Part shown: piece by piece, positions 1-8,319 of the stretch
How positions within the stretch are numbered: position 1 is the first letter of the stretch
Layout of the letters: the number at the start of each line of letters is the position of its first letter
Assembly (NCBI RefSeq): GCF_947038635.1
Contig: NZ_CAMQXC010000011.1
Coordinates: 1 to 36,695, forward strand
Reading direction: 5' to 3'
Length of the DNA stretch: 36,695 nucleotides
From: an uncultured Cetobacterium sp.
Lineage (GTDB): Bacteria; Fusobacteriota; Fusobacteriia; Fusobacteriales; Fusobacteriaceae
Program-made: the position numbers and the translations under genes
The notes under the pieces: generated by a model
The model's database searches: none
Told to the model about the DNA's origin: nothing
Seen by the model: only the letters and a program-made list of their open reading frames with translations

Positions 1-538
1 GAATAGAAAATATAATAGCTATAATTCCACCAGTTAAAAGAGGTTGCATTTTAACAACTTCTTCAACAGTAAGACCGATGGCTCCATTAACTTTACTAAC
101 ATAAGGTAAAAGATTTAAACCAATCCATCCAACTGCAGTTGAAATTAAGATAGGAAGAGCTACCATACTTAATCCCTTCACTTTATCTCTAAAAAGGTAG
201 ATAGCTAAAGATGCAATAAATGCTGTTACACCAGCATTAACAACATCACCAGTTCCAGTCAAAACTATATTCCCATTGACAAAGGATACAACACCTGATC
301 CAATAAAAGTAGCAACAGAAACACATATACTTTCTAAAGGAGTGAAACTTAATTGATATGAAACTCCAGTTCCAATTGCAAAAGGAAGTAAACTTGTAGA
401 TATTTTTGTTAGATTTAATATACTTACTAAATTTAAACTTTTTGCAATCTCCCCAAGAATTGCTGAAGGAATAAGAGTAGCAACTATTCCTAAACTCATA
501 CCATTTAATATTTTAAAGATTAGCTCTTTTATTTTCAT
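1..538 (-). CDS. PTS sugar transporter subunit IIC-like membrane protein (PTS_EIIC_2-type), truncated at window edge
   Basis: Not in the ORF track because it runs off the edge. Reverse-strand reading from ATG at 538 is open to base 1: MKIKELIFKILNGMSLGIVATLIPSAILGEIAKSLNLVSILNLTKISTSLLPFAIGTGVSYQLSFTPLESICVSVATFIGSGVVSF...; hydrophobic, resembles PTS_EIIC_2 permeases. 4-nt gap to the upstream aminotransferase gene. Confidence 0.7.
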   Translation of the reverse strand, partial: MKIKELIFKILNGMSLGIVATLIPSAILGEIAKSLNLVSILNLTKISTSLLPFAIGTGVSYQLSFTPLESICVSVATFIGSGVVSFVNGNIVLTGTGDVVNAGVTAFIASLAIYLFRDKVKGLSMVALPILISTAVGWIGLNLLPYVSKVNGAIGLTVEEVVKMQPLLTGGIIAIIFSI

Positions 539-542
539 TTTT

Positions 543-1712
543 TCACCTTCCCATATTGTTTATTGAATTTTTTTCAATTCTATCAAAAGCTTCTTTTAAA
601 ACTTCTAAACTATTTGAACAAGCTATTCTAACTGCTTTATCATCACCAAAAGGCTTTCCTGGAATAACTTTAACTTTTAATTTTTCAAAAAGATAGTTTG
701 AATATTCAATAGAGTTTAGATTAGTTTCACTAATATCTATGAAAATATATATTCCACCTTGAGGAGTAAAAGCTTTTAAACCATGGATATTGTTAATTCT
801 ATTTAAGCTGTATTCAACCCTCTCTTTATATAGAGGAACAACACTATTTTTTACATGCTTTCTATTTTTTAAAGCTGCAAGTGCTGCTCTTTGGGAGATA
901 GCTGATGCACTATAAACAATAACTTCATTTATTTTTCTAATTGTATCTACAATAGCTTTAGGTGCAATGTTATATCCAACTCTCCAACCTGTCATAGCAA
1001 AATTTTTAGAAAAGCTACAAACAGAAATAGTTCGTTCTTTCATTCCACTTAAAGTATAGATTGGAATAAAACTATTAGAATAATCATAAAAATCATAGAT
1101 ATCATCAGCATAAACAAGTAGATCATATTTTTTAGCTAATTCACTAACAATCTCTAAACTTTCTAGAGAGTAACAAACTCCTGTAGGATTAGATGGAGTG
1201 TTTATAATAATACCCTTAGTTTTATTTGTAATAGCTTTTTCTAAATCCTCTTTGATAATTTGATAGTTATTTTCAATAGTTGTATGAACAATAACTGGAT
1301 TTCCTTTAGCTTCTTTTATTTGGTCTACATAAACAGGAAAAAATGGTGCAATTACAATAACCTCATCCCCTTCATTTAGTGTGGCTTGTAAAGCTAAATA
1401 CATTCCATGACAAGCTCCAGATAAAACAATAACTTCATCAAGATTAATATTATAGTTATTAAACTCAGTTTTATGATATTTAATAATCTCTTCACGAAGT
1501 TCTAAATCTCCTAAAGGATCAGTATAGTGAGTATGACCATTTAATGCATCTTGAAAAGCTGAATTTATAATGATTTTATCAGTATGTATATCTAAATCTC
1601 CAATTCCTAAATTTATAATTTGATTTTTTTCTGATTCATCAATAGATTTAAAAGTTGTTTCCTCTTTATTTTGAAATCTCTTAGCCAAATATTTTGATCC
1701 ATTCATTTTCAT
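543..1712 (-). CDS. Pyridoxal-phosphate-dependent aminotransferase, class I/II
   Basis: ORF 389 aa; PLP-lysine region SVCSFSKNFAMTGWRVGY and NTPSNPTGVCY motif typical of fold-type I aminotransferases. Confidence 0.9.
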   Translation of the reverse strand: MKMNGSKYLAKRFQNKEETTFKSIDESEKNQIINLGIGDLDIHTDKIIINSAFQDALNGHTHYTDPLGDLELREEIIKYHKTEFNNYNINLDEVIVLSGACHGMYLALQATLNEGDEVIVIAPFFPVYVDQIKEAKGNPVIVHTTIENNYQIIKEDLEKAITNKTKGIIINTPSNPTGVCYSLESLEIVSELAKKYDLLVYADDIYDFYDYSNSFIPIYTLSGMKERTISVCSFSKNFAMTGWRVGYNIAPKAIVDTIRKINEVIVYSASAISQRAALAALKNRKHVKNSVVPLYKERVEYSLNRINNIHGLKAFTPQGGIYIFIDISETNLNSIEYSNYLFEKLKVKVIPGKPFGDDKAVRIACSNSLEVLKEAFDRIEKNSINNMGR

Positions 1713-1719
1713 TTCCCCC

Positions 1720-2763
1720 TTATAAATTTCCTTCTAAAATAGTTATAAACTCCTCTTTAGTAAACTTAAGTGGTACCTCACTACCAGCTATAGAATTTAA
1801 AATTTTATTGATAATCTCCTCTTTTTTCTCAAGATACTCCTCTTTGATAACTATCTCTTTAAGAGTAGTTGGAAGATTAATCTCTTTATAGAACTTTAAA
1901 AGAGTATTAAGTTGTTCATGATTATCTTCAAGTTGTAACTGAATAAGTATACCAAAAGCAACAACTTCTCCATGTAGATGCTCCTCTTCAACTCTTTTAA
2001 TCTTAGTTAAAGCATCAAAAATAGCATGAGCAATAGCTCCATTATATTTAAAATCAATAAGATTTGAAACGATACCAGTTGTAACAAGAATGACTCCGGC
2101 TACTTCTTTGAAATCATCATCAACTATTGGTGTAGATAAAGCATGTTTTCCATAATTTAACATAGTTTCTTTACAAAGGTGACTTAATTTCTCTCCCATA
2201 GTGGTGTTGAAATTTAATTTTTTACCACGAGCTTTTAAATTCATTTCATAGTATTTAGCTAGTGTATCCCCTATTCCTGCCCATAGATATTTTTTAGGAG
2301 CAGCGATTAAAGTATCTAAATTTATGAAGGTTTTATGAGGAGGTCTTTTTAAAAAATATAGTTCTTGAAATACATGATTTTCTTCATACATAACTGAAAT
2401 ATATGAAACAGCAGCGCATGTAGAAGCAATAGTAGGGAGTGTAAAAAGTGGTATGTTCAATTTATCCATTAGAACTTTTGAAGCATCAATAGATTTCCCA
2501 CCTCCAATACCAATTATTAAATCATAGGTATTGTTTTTTAAATTTTTCAAAGTTGAGTTAATAATAGTATGACAACATTCATTTCCATAATGAACTAGGT
2601 GAAATTTTTTATCTTCTAAAATTTTAAAAAACTCATTTTTTATTGATAAAAGAGATTTTTCACCATGAATAACTAAAATGTTGTTGAAGTTTTGAATCTC
2701 TTTAGCTAAAACATTCCAAATGTTACTGTCCATATAAACTTCTGTTAAAATAGATTTTTCCAT
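1720..2763 (-). CDS. Iron-containing alcohol dehydrogenase / glycerol dehydrogenase-like protein
   Basis: ORF 347 aa; IIGIGGGKSIDASKV nucleotide-binding motif and LPTIASTCAAVS as in GldA-like dehydrogenases; SD TAGGAGGA upstream of ATG. Confidence 0.85.
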   Translation of the reverse strand: MEKSILTEVYMDSNIWNVLAKEIQNFNNILVIHGEKSLLSIKNEFFKILEDKKFHLVHYGNECCHTIINSTLKNLKNNTYDLIIGIGGGKSIDASKVLMDKLNIPLFTLPTIASTCAAVSYISVMYEENHVFQELYFLKRPPHKTFINLDTLIAAPKKYLWAGIGDTLAKYYEMNLKARGKKLNFNTTMGEKLSHLCKETMLNYGKHALSTPIVDDDFKEVAGVILVTTGIVSNLIDFKYNGAIAHAIFDALTKIKRVEEEHLHGEVVAFGILIQLQLEDNHEQLNTLLKFYKEINLPTTLKEIVIKEEYLEKKEEIINKILNSIAGSEVPLKFTKEEFITILEGNL

Positions 2764-2791
2764 AAAATTCCTCCTAGTTCATAAATTAAGA

Positions 2792-2826
2792 TAAAATAAA
2801 AAAGCTTTTGGTTTCCCAAAAGCTTT
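2792..2826 (-). terminator. Intrinsic terminator in the leader of the ADH-aminotransferase operon
   Basis: Minus-strand RNA AAAGCUUUUGG-GAAA-CCAAAAGCUUU followed by UUUAUUUUAU: perfect 11-bp stem, 4-nt loop, U-rich tail, located before the ADH SD. Confidence 0.85.
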
Positions 2827-2855
2827 AAACAATAAGTCTTTAAAAAGTTAGTTGG

Positions 2856-2896
2856 GATATAAGCCTATATTTATTTAATACAAATAGGCTTATATC
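2856..2896 (-). promoter_or_regulatory. Leader hairpin between leader ORF and terminator
   Basis: Perfect 13-bp arms GATATAAGCCTAT (2856-2868) and ATAGGCTTATATC (2884-2896). Confidence 0.7.
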
Positions 2897-2903
2897 TATA
2901 TTT

Positions 2904-2972
2904 CTAGACATAAACCATAGTTTTAAAATAATACATAAACCAAAACATAGCCCTAACTTTTCTTAAAGACAT
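2904..2972 (-). CDS. Putative 22-aa leader peptide MSLRKVRAMFWFMYYFKTMVYV (attenuator ORF)
   Basis: Minus strand GGAGGAG-N8-ATG start, 22 sense codons, TAG stop at 2904-2906; 7 of 22 residues aromatic, clustered MFWFMYYF; followed by hairpins and terminator. Confidence 0.75.
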   Translation of the reverse strand: MSLRKVRAMFWFMYYFKTMVYV

Positions 2973-3005
2973 TTTTAATCTCCTCCAAAATTTTTTATTT
3001 GCATA

Positions 3006-3034
3006 AATATAACATAAAAAAATAGGGTTGTAAA
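3006..3034 (-). promoter_or_regulatory. Promoter for leader-ADH-aminotransferase operon
   Basis: Minus strand TTTACA (3034-3029), 17-nt spacer, TATATT (3011-3006). Confidence 0.65.
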
Positions 3035-3080
3035 CATTTTTTTGAAAATATTTTTTTAAAAAAAATAAAATAAAAAAAGA

Positions 3081-3109
3081 TTGACAAAATTATAAAAAAT
3101 TATTATCAT
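3081..3109 (+). promoter_or_regulatory. Promoter for the MetQ-like gene
   Basis: TTGACA (3081-3086), 17-nt spacer, TATCAT (3104-3109). Confidence 0.6.
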
Positions 3110-3139
3110 TTTTAAAACATTTATAACTGGGGGTATTTT

Positions 3140-3910
3140 ATGAAAAGAACATTTTTGCTATTAGTTATTGTTTCAAATTTTGTTTTTGGAAAAGATGTGT
3201 TTAAAATTGGGGCTACTCCAATACCTGCGGGGGAGATTTTAAATGAGGTAAAGGAGGATTTAGCAAAAGAGGGATTAAATATTGAGATTGTTGAATTTAC
3301 AGACTATATTGTGCCAAATTTAGCTTTGGCAGATGGATCTTTAGATGCAAACTTTTTTCAACATAAACCATATTTAGCTAATTTTATGAAAGAGAAAAAT
3401 TTAGATTTAGTTCCTCTAGAGGATATATATGTACCACCTTTAGGAGCTTATTCTAAAAAGTATAAAAGTATAAATGATTTGAAAGTTGGAGATAAAGTGG
3501 CGATTCCAAATGATCCAACAAATGCTGGAAGAGCATTAATTTTGTTACACAATAATGGAGTTATAAAATTATCTAATCCTAAGGATCTTATGGCTACAGA
3601 GTTTGATATAGTTGAAAACCCAAAAAAGTTAAAGGTTGTTTCTCTTCAAGCTGCTCAATTACCAAGAGCTTTAGATGATGTGGATTTAGTAGTTATAAAT
3701 TGTAACTATGCTTTAGATGCTGGATTATCACCTCAGGATGATTCTTTAATTGTTGAGGGAAAAGAGAGTGCTTATGGAAATGTAGTAGCTGTAAGAAAAG
3801 GTGATGAAAATAGTAAAGAGATTGCAACTTTAATGAAAGTTCTAAGGAGTGACAAAGTTAGAACTTTTATATTAGAGAAGTATAAAGGGGGAATAATTCC
3901 TCTATTCTAA
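3140..3910 (+). CDS. MetQ/NlpA-family ABC transporter substrate-binding protein
   Basis: FKIGATPIPAGEILNEVKEDLAKEGLNIEIVEFTDYIVPNLALADGSLDANFFQHKPYL, characteristic of NlpA/MetQ family; signal peptide without a lipobox Cys. Confidence 0.85.
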   Translation: MKRTFLLLVIVSNFVFGKDVFKIGATPIPAGEILNEVKEDLAKEGLNIEIVEFTDYIVPNLALADGSLDANFFQHKPYLANFMKEKNLDLVPLEDIYVPPLGAYSKKYKSINDLKVGDKVAIPNDPTNAGRALILLHNNGVIKLSNPKDLMATEFDIVENPKKLKVVSLQAAQLPRALDDVDLVVINCNYALDAGLSPQDDSLIVEGKESAYGNVVAVRKGDENSKEIATLMKVLRSDKVRTFILEKYKGGIIPLF

Positions 3911-3928
3911 ACTATTTTGGAGGTTTTT

Positions 3929-4672
3929 ATGAAAAGTATATTAAAAGGAATTTTTATAGCATTAATCGCATTGATTGTTTTTAGTTGTGAAGAGAAAGAT
4001 GGAAAAATTCAAGATAAAAAAGATCGAGTTTTTGTAATTGGAACTAATGCAGAATACCCACCATTTGAATATTTAGAAAATGGAAAAGTAGTTGGATTAG
4101 ATCCTGAGATTATAGAAGCTATATTTCAAAAGCTTGGATATCAATATAAATGGGCTAATATGGAGTTTGGAGGATTAATATCAGCACTACAAACTGGAAA
4201 AATAGATATGGTTATAGCAGGAATGAGTGTAACTCCAGAGAGATCAAAAATGGTTCAATTTACATCTCCTTATCTAACTTCAAAAGTGGCCTTTATAACA
4301 AATAAAAAGAATCCTATAAAGGGTATGGATGATTTAGAGCATAAAAAATATGGAGCAGAGCTAGGAACAACAAAGGAGAATACTGCAAAAAATATTTTAG
4401 GATCAACAGTAGTTCCTTTTCAAAATAATACGTCAGCACTATTAGCTTTAAAAAATGGTCAAATTGATGGAATCGTTTTAGATGAAAGTGTAGCAGAAGA
4501 GTATGTAAAAAATAATTCAGATTTATCATTAGTTGGTATTTTAGAAGGGGAGCCAAAAGCTATAGCTTTTGGAAAAAACGATAAGGATTATGAAAAGATA
4601 AACGAAGTGCTAGTTCAACTAGTTAACGATGGAACTATAGAAAAGTTAAAAGAGAAGTATAAGGTTAAGTAA
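3929..4672 (+). CDS. Amino-acid ABC transporter substrate-binding lipoprotein (SBP family 3)
   Basis: ORF track start 3917 is a TTG; GGAGG at 3919-3923 followed by ATG at 3929 is a better start (MKSILKGIFIALIALIVFSCEEKDG, lipobox). VIGTNAEYPPFEYLENGKVVGLDPEI motif. Confidence 0.88.
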   Translation: MKSILKGIFIALIALIVFSCEEKDGKIQDKKDRVFVIGTNAEYPPFEYLENGKVVGLDPEIIEAIFQKLGYQYKWANMEFGGLISALQTGKIDMVIAGMSVTPERSKMVQFTSPYLTSKVAFITNKKNPIKGMDDLEHKKYGAELGTTKENTAKNILGSTVVPFQNNTSALLALKNGQIDGIVLDESVAEEYVKNNSDLSLVGILEGEPKAIAFGKNDKDYEKINEVLVQLVNDGTIEKLKEKYKVK

Positions 4673-4690
4673 TTATTAATTTTAATAGCA

Positions 4691-4724
4691 AAAGGTGGTT
4701 TTATTTTAGTAAAACCACCTTTTA
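4691..4724. terminator. Bidirectional intrinsic terminator
   Basis: AAAGGTGGTTTTA...TAAAACCACCTTTT stem between convergent genes. Confidence 0.8.
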
Positions 4725-6119
4725 TAAATTATTGTAAAATTTATTTACACCTAAAGAAAAAGCTTTTTCTTCTAATATATTTTGAACTTTTGAATTACAA
4801 TAAAAATCCATAACAAAAACAGAAGGATGAATTTTCTCATCACTAATAACTAAATCATATTCACTAAAATCTCTTAATATATCTTTTTTATGAAAAAAAG
4901 AAGCTTCTAAATCAAATTTTATATTAGGAGCTAATTTATTTAAACTTTTTTTAAATAAATTATAATGATTTGAATTGATTTCATTAAAAAGAAATAAAAC
5001 ATTTTTTATATCAGAAACATTATCTTCGATTAAAGCTCTTTTAAGAGCAAAAGCAATAGAAAATTTATCTCCTAAAAAGAATTCATAAGAATGTTTTTTA
5101 CAAAGAAAATCTAGTTTATTTAAAAGAATTTTATCATTTTCATCAAGATATACATTTTTAAAATCTATTATACTATTTTTGAATTTAAAAAGAGCAAGAT
5201 AGATATTATGGAAAAGCATTTCTTCTAACTCTGAATTTAAGTTAGATATTTTAAACTCATTTTTTAAAATATGTAAAAATTTTAAAGTTTTTACTTTATT
5301 GTCTTTATCTAAAAAATAATAATCTAAAATCAGAGTAGTTAAAAAGAAAGTTAATTCATCCTTATATTTAGAATTAAAATCTCGACCATATTTGTTAATT
5401 AATGATTTTATATGACTAAATTCTTTAGTTTCAAGATAGCTTTCATTTCTAAATAAAGACTCCTCAAAAATTTCAGAACAAACTTCTAAAGAGTATAAGA
5501 AAGAAAGTAAAAAATAATTCACAGATATATTAGAAAATTTAAGTATAGGATAAATTTGAGATAATCTAGTTTTAGTATCAAATTTTTTTATATCTATTAG
5601 AAGGGATTTTAATGGAGGAACTAAAATATCCTCTTCAATAAAAAGCTTCATAAGTTTTCTATGAAAGTTTTTTTTCTCAATCAAGCTAAGTTCAGTTATT
5701 AAAAGTCCCTTTCCATGAAGATACTCATAGCGAGTTCCATTTTTTGAAAACTCATCCTTAACCCTTTGAAAACATCGAAGAATGGTGCTTCTAGATAAAT
5801 CTAAAATCTCTTTTTCTTTTTCTAAATTTAAAAATCCATAAGCAATAAATTTAATGTAAAGATAATCAATTCTTTCTTCTACAGTTAAAATATTGAAATT
5901 ATCAAAGAGTATTTCCCATTGTTTTTTACTGAGTATTAAACAAAAAACATCCTCTTTTTTTTCAACTTTAGGTAAATCAATAGACTCTAAAAAATCATTA
6001 ATTTGGGAAATTGTTTTTAGAATAGCATTTTTTTCAACTTTTAAATATAGATGCATGTCTTCTATTGACATCTCAGTTTGAGATAAAATTTTTAAAATAT
6101 TAGCAGCTGTTGTATTCAT
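4722..6119 (-). CDS. PRD/Mga-like HTH transcriptional regulator, paralog 1
   Basis: N-terminal HTH segments, second HTH (LEKEKEILDLSRSTILRCFQRVKDEF), C-terminal EIIB-like segment ending YDLVISDEKIHPSVFVMDFYC; strongly similar to the next ORF. Confidence 0.65.
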   Translation of the reverse strand: MNTTAANILKILSQTEMSIEDMHLYLKVEKNAILKTISQINDFLESIDLPKVEKKEDVFCLILSKKQWEILFDNFNILTVEERIDYLYIKFIAYGFLNLEKEKEILDLSRSTILRCFQRVKDEFSKNGTRYEYLHGKGLLITELSLIEKKNFHRKLMKLFIEEDILVPPLKSLLIDIKKFDTKTRLSQIYPILKFSNISVNYFLLSFLYSLEVCSEIFEESLFRNESYLETKEFSHIKSLINKYGRDFNSKYKDELTFFLTTLILDYYFLDKDNKVKTLKFLHILKNEFKISNLNSELEEMLFHNIYLALFKFKNSIIDFKNVYLDENDKILLNKLDFLCKKHSYEFFLGDKFSIAFALKRALIEDNVSDIKNVLFLFNEINSNHYNLFKKSLNKLAPNIKFDLEASFFHKKDILRDFSEYDLVISDEKIHPSVFVMDFYCNSKVQNILEEKAFSLGVNKFYNNL

Positions 6120-6176
6120 TTAATCACCTCCGACATTTATAGTTTAACATATATTTTAAAGGAACAGAACATAAAA

Positions 6177-6198
6177 AAGAACACTTTTAAAGTGTTCT
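6177..6198 (-). terminator. Intrinsic terminator after paralog 2
   Basis: AAGAACACTT / AAGTGTTCTT stem immediately downstream of the 6206..7600 gene. Confidence 0.7.
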
Positions 6199-6205
6199 TG
6201 AATAT

Positions 6206-7600
6206 TTAAATAGTATCTAATTTATTTAATCCATTTGTTAAAGCATGGTTTTCTAAAATATTATGAACATTGACAATATTGTAGTACTCAACAATTTTTG
6301 CATTAGGCACAATGTTACTGTCACTAATAATTATATCATAATTTTTATGATTATATACAATATTTTTCTTATGAAAGAAAGTAGCTTCAATATCAAATAT
6401 TATATTTGGGTGAAATTTTTTTAAAGATTTTTTAAAGATGATTTGATCAACAGCAACTACTTCATTGAAAAGTAAAAGAACATTTTTTATATTTGAAAAA
6501 TGTTCATCGATAAGTATTCTTCGAATAACATATACAATCATAAATTTATCAACAAGATATAAATTATACGAAAATTCATTTAAAATCTCATCTAATTTAT
6601 TTAAAATAATTTTGTGAGGTTTACTGAAAGAAATATTGATAATTTTTACAATTTTATTATTATATTTAAAAAACGAAAGATAGAGTTTATTAAACAACAT
6701 TTTTTCTAAATCTTTATTAGAAATTTTAACACAAAATTTATTTTTAATAGAAGTGGTTAAATTTTTACAAATATCTATAATAGATGCTTCTAAAATCCCC
6801 TTTTCACAAGAAAGAGCTGTTAAAAAATGACAAAGTTGATTTTTAAACTCTTCATCAAAATCATGGCCAAATGCATTAATATTTTTTTGCAATTCTTTAA
6901 ATTTATCTAAATCTAAATTTGAATCATCTGCAAGATTAAATCCTCCAAAAATATGGATGCAAACTTCTAAAGAACATATAAAAGAAAGTAAAAAATAATT
7001 TATGGAAATATCTGAAGCTTTAAGTATAGGATAAAGCTGAGATAACCTCTTTTTTGTATCAAATTTTTTAATGGAATTAAAAAGTTCTTTTCGAATAGGA
7101 ACTAAAATATCTTCTTCAATAAAAAATTTCATAAGTTTTTTATAAAAGAGATTTTTATCATTTTTAGAAAGGGTTTTCAAAACAAGTCCCTTTCCATGAT
7201 AGTATTCATAAGTAGTTCCATTTTTTAAAAATTCATCTTTAACTATTTGAAAAACTCTAAGAATAGTACTTCTCGAAATCTCTAAAATCTCTTTTTCTTT
7301 TTCTAGGTTTAAAAATCCAGTAGAAATAAATTTTATAAATAAATAATCCGCTTTTTCATCAGTTGTTAAGATTGTAAATTTTTCAAATAAAATTTTTAAT
7401 TCTAATGTATTTAATTTTAGAAAATAGAAATCATCCTCTTTAGAAATAATAGGTAAATTAATTGAAGTTAAAAATTCATTAAGTTGTGAAATTGTTTTAA
7501 TAATAGAGCTTTTTTCAACATCTAAGTACAGTTGCATATCTTCTATGGATATCTCAGTTTGAGAGAGTATCTTCAAAATATTAGCAGCTGTTGTATTCAT
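6206..7600 (-). CDS. PRD/Mga-like HTH transcriptional regulator, paralog 2
   Basis: N-terminus MNTTAANILKILSQTEISIEDMQLYL nearly identical to paralog 1; shared HTH and C-terminal segments. Confidence 0.65.
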   Translation of the reverse strand: MNTTAANILKILSQTEISIEDMQLYLDVEKSSIIKTISQLNEFLTSINLPIISKEDDFYFLKLNTLELKILFEKFTILTTDEKADYLFIKFISTGFLNLEKEKEILEISRSTILRVFQIVKDEFLKNGTTYEYYHGKGLVLKTLSKNDKNLFYKKLMKFFIEEDILVPIRKELFNSIKKFDTKKRLSQLYPILKASDISINYFLLSFICSLEVCIHIFGGFNLADDSNLDLDKFKELQKNINAFGHDFDEEFKNQLCHFLTALSCEKGILEASIIDICKNLTTSIKNKFCVKISNKDLEKMLFNKLYLSFFKYNNKIVKIINISFSKPHKIILNKLDEILNEFSYNLYLVDKFMIVYVIRRILIDEHFSNIKNVLLLFNEVVAVDQIIFKKSLKKFHPNIIFDIEATFFHKKNIVYNHKNYDIIISDSNIVPNAKIVEYYNIVNVHNILENHALTNGLNKLDTI

Positions 7601-7792
7601 ATTACCACCCCCGATTTTTATAGTTTATCACACTATGTGTGATATTAAAATAGTCTTTATACATACCACTTTTGCTTCTCTAAAAAGAAAAATTGAAATA
7701 TTTAATTTATAAATTATATGTGATAATATAAGAGCATATAAGAAATTAATTTAATTTCTAGAAGTATTATAAACACGGAGGGGAATAAAAAA

Positions 7793-7993
7793 ATGACAAA
7801 AGGTACAGTAAAATGGTTTAACAAAGAGAAAGGATTTGGATTTGTAACTTGCGAAGAAGGAAAGGATTACTTTGTACACTTTTCTGGAATTGTAGGAGAT
7901 GGATTTAGATTTTTAGAAGAGGGGCAAAATGTGTCTTTTAGAGTTGAAAGTGGAGACAAAGGACCTTTAGCTAAAGAAGTTCAAGCAAACTAA
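7793..7993 (+). CDS. Cold-shock protein, CspA family
   Basis: [36 protein letters not shown]1/RNP2 motifs KGFGFV and YFVHF; SD GGAGGGG. Confidence 0.95.
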   Translation: MTKGTVKWFNKEKGFGFVTCEEGKDYFVHFSGIVGDGFRFLEEGQNVSFRVESGDKGPLAKEVQAN

Positions 7994-8016
7994 TATATAG
8001 TCCTAATAATATATAT

Positions 8017-8042
8017 AAGAACGGAAATATTCCGTTCTTTTT
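8017..8042 (+). terminator. Intrinsic terminator after csp gene
   Basis: AAGAACGGAA-ATA-TTCCGTTCTT followed by TTTTATTT. Confidence 0.85.
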
Positions 8043-8084
8043 ATTTATAATTGTTTTTGTATAGAGCATTGTGTAAAAAAAACA

Positions 8085-8114
8085 TTGCATAAAAGGATAA
8101 AAATAGGATATAAT
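8085..8114 (+). promoter_or_regulatory. Promoter for the riboswitch transcript
   Basis: TTGCAT (8085-8090), 18-nt spacer, TATAAT (8109-8114). Confidence 0.55.
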
Positions 8115-8129
8115 TAGAGTACAAAATTA

Positions 8130-8196
8130 TATGGCAAACTATGAGAAATCATAGGACGCAAAGCTATAGGGCCTGTAAAATGGTAGCCAGTTGCAC
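8130..8196 (+). ncRNA. Cyclic-di-GMP-I (GEMM-I) riboswitch aptamer
   Basis: GGCAAACTATGAGAAATCATAGGACGCAAAGCTATAGGGCCTGTAAAATGGTAGCCAGTTGC matches the class I architecture: P1 GGCAA/TTGC, GGACGCAAAGC core, GGTAGCCAG P3 segment. Confidence 0.92.
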
Positions 8197-8241
8197 TTAT
8201 CTTCTAAATTTATTAAATTTAGGGATGAGTGTTTTTTTTTT
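8194..8241 (+). terminator. Riboswitch expression-platform terminator
   Basis: CACTTAT-CTT-CTAAATTT-ATT-AAATTTAG-GG-ATGAGTG followed by a run of 10 T; starts inside the aptamer P1 3' strand. Confidence 0.85.
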
Positions 8242-8319
8242 GAAAAAATAAGTAAAAAAAGGAAAGAAAGAGAAAATCTATAATATAATTATAGATAAAT
8301 ATATTAGGGGTGTTGTATT

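Noticed and set aside
1694-1891. ORF on + strand (65 aa)
   Set aside because: Antisense to the dehydrogenase and aminotransferase genes; low-complexity translation, no SD; spurious in AT-rich DNA.
2904-2972. Small membrane toxin or type I toxin-antitoxin reading of the 22-aa ORF
   Set aside because: Hydrophobic aromatic core is compatible, but the downstream terminator and operon context fit attenuation better; no antisense RNA promoter identified. Not excluded experimentally.
4314-4556. Minus-strand 80-aa ORF
   Set aside because: Lies antisense within the SBP gene; Leu/His-rich translation typical of shadow ORFs.
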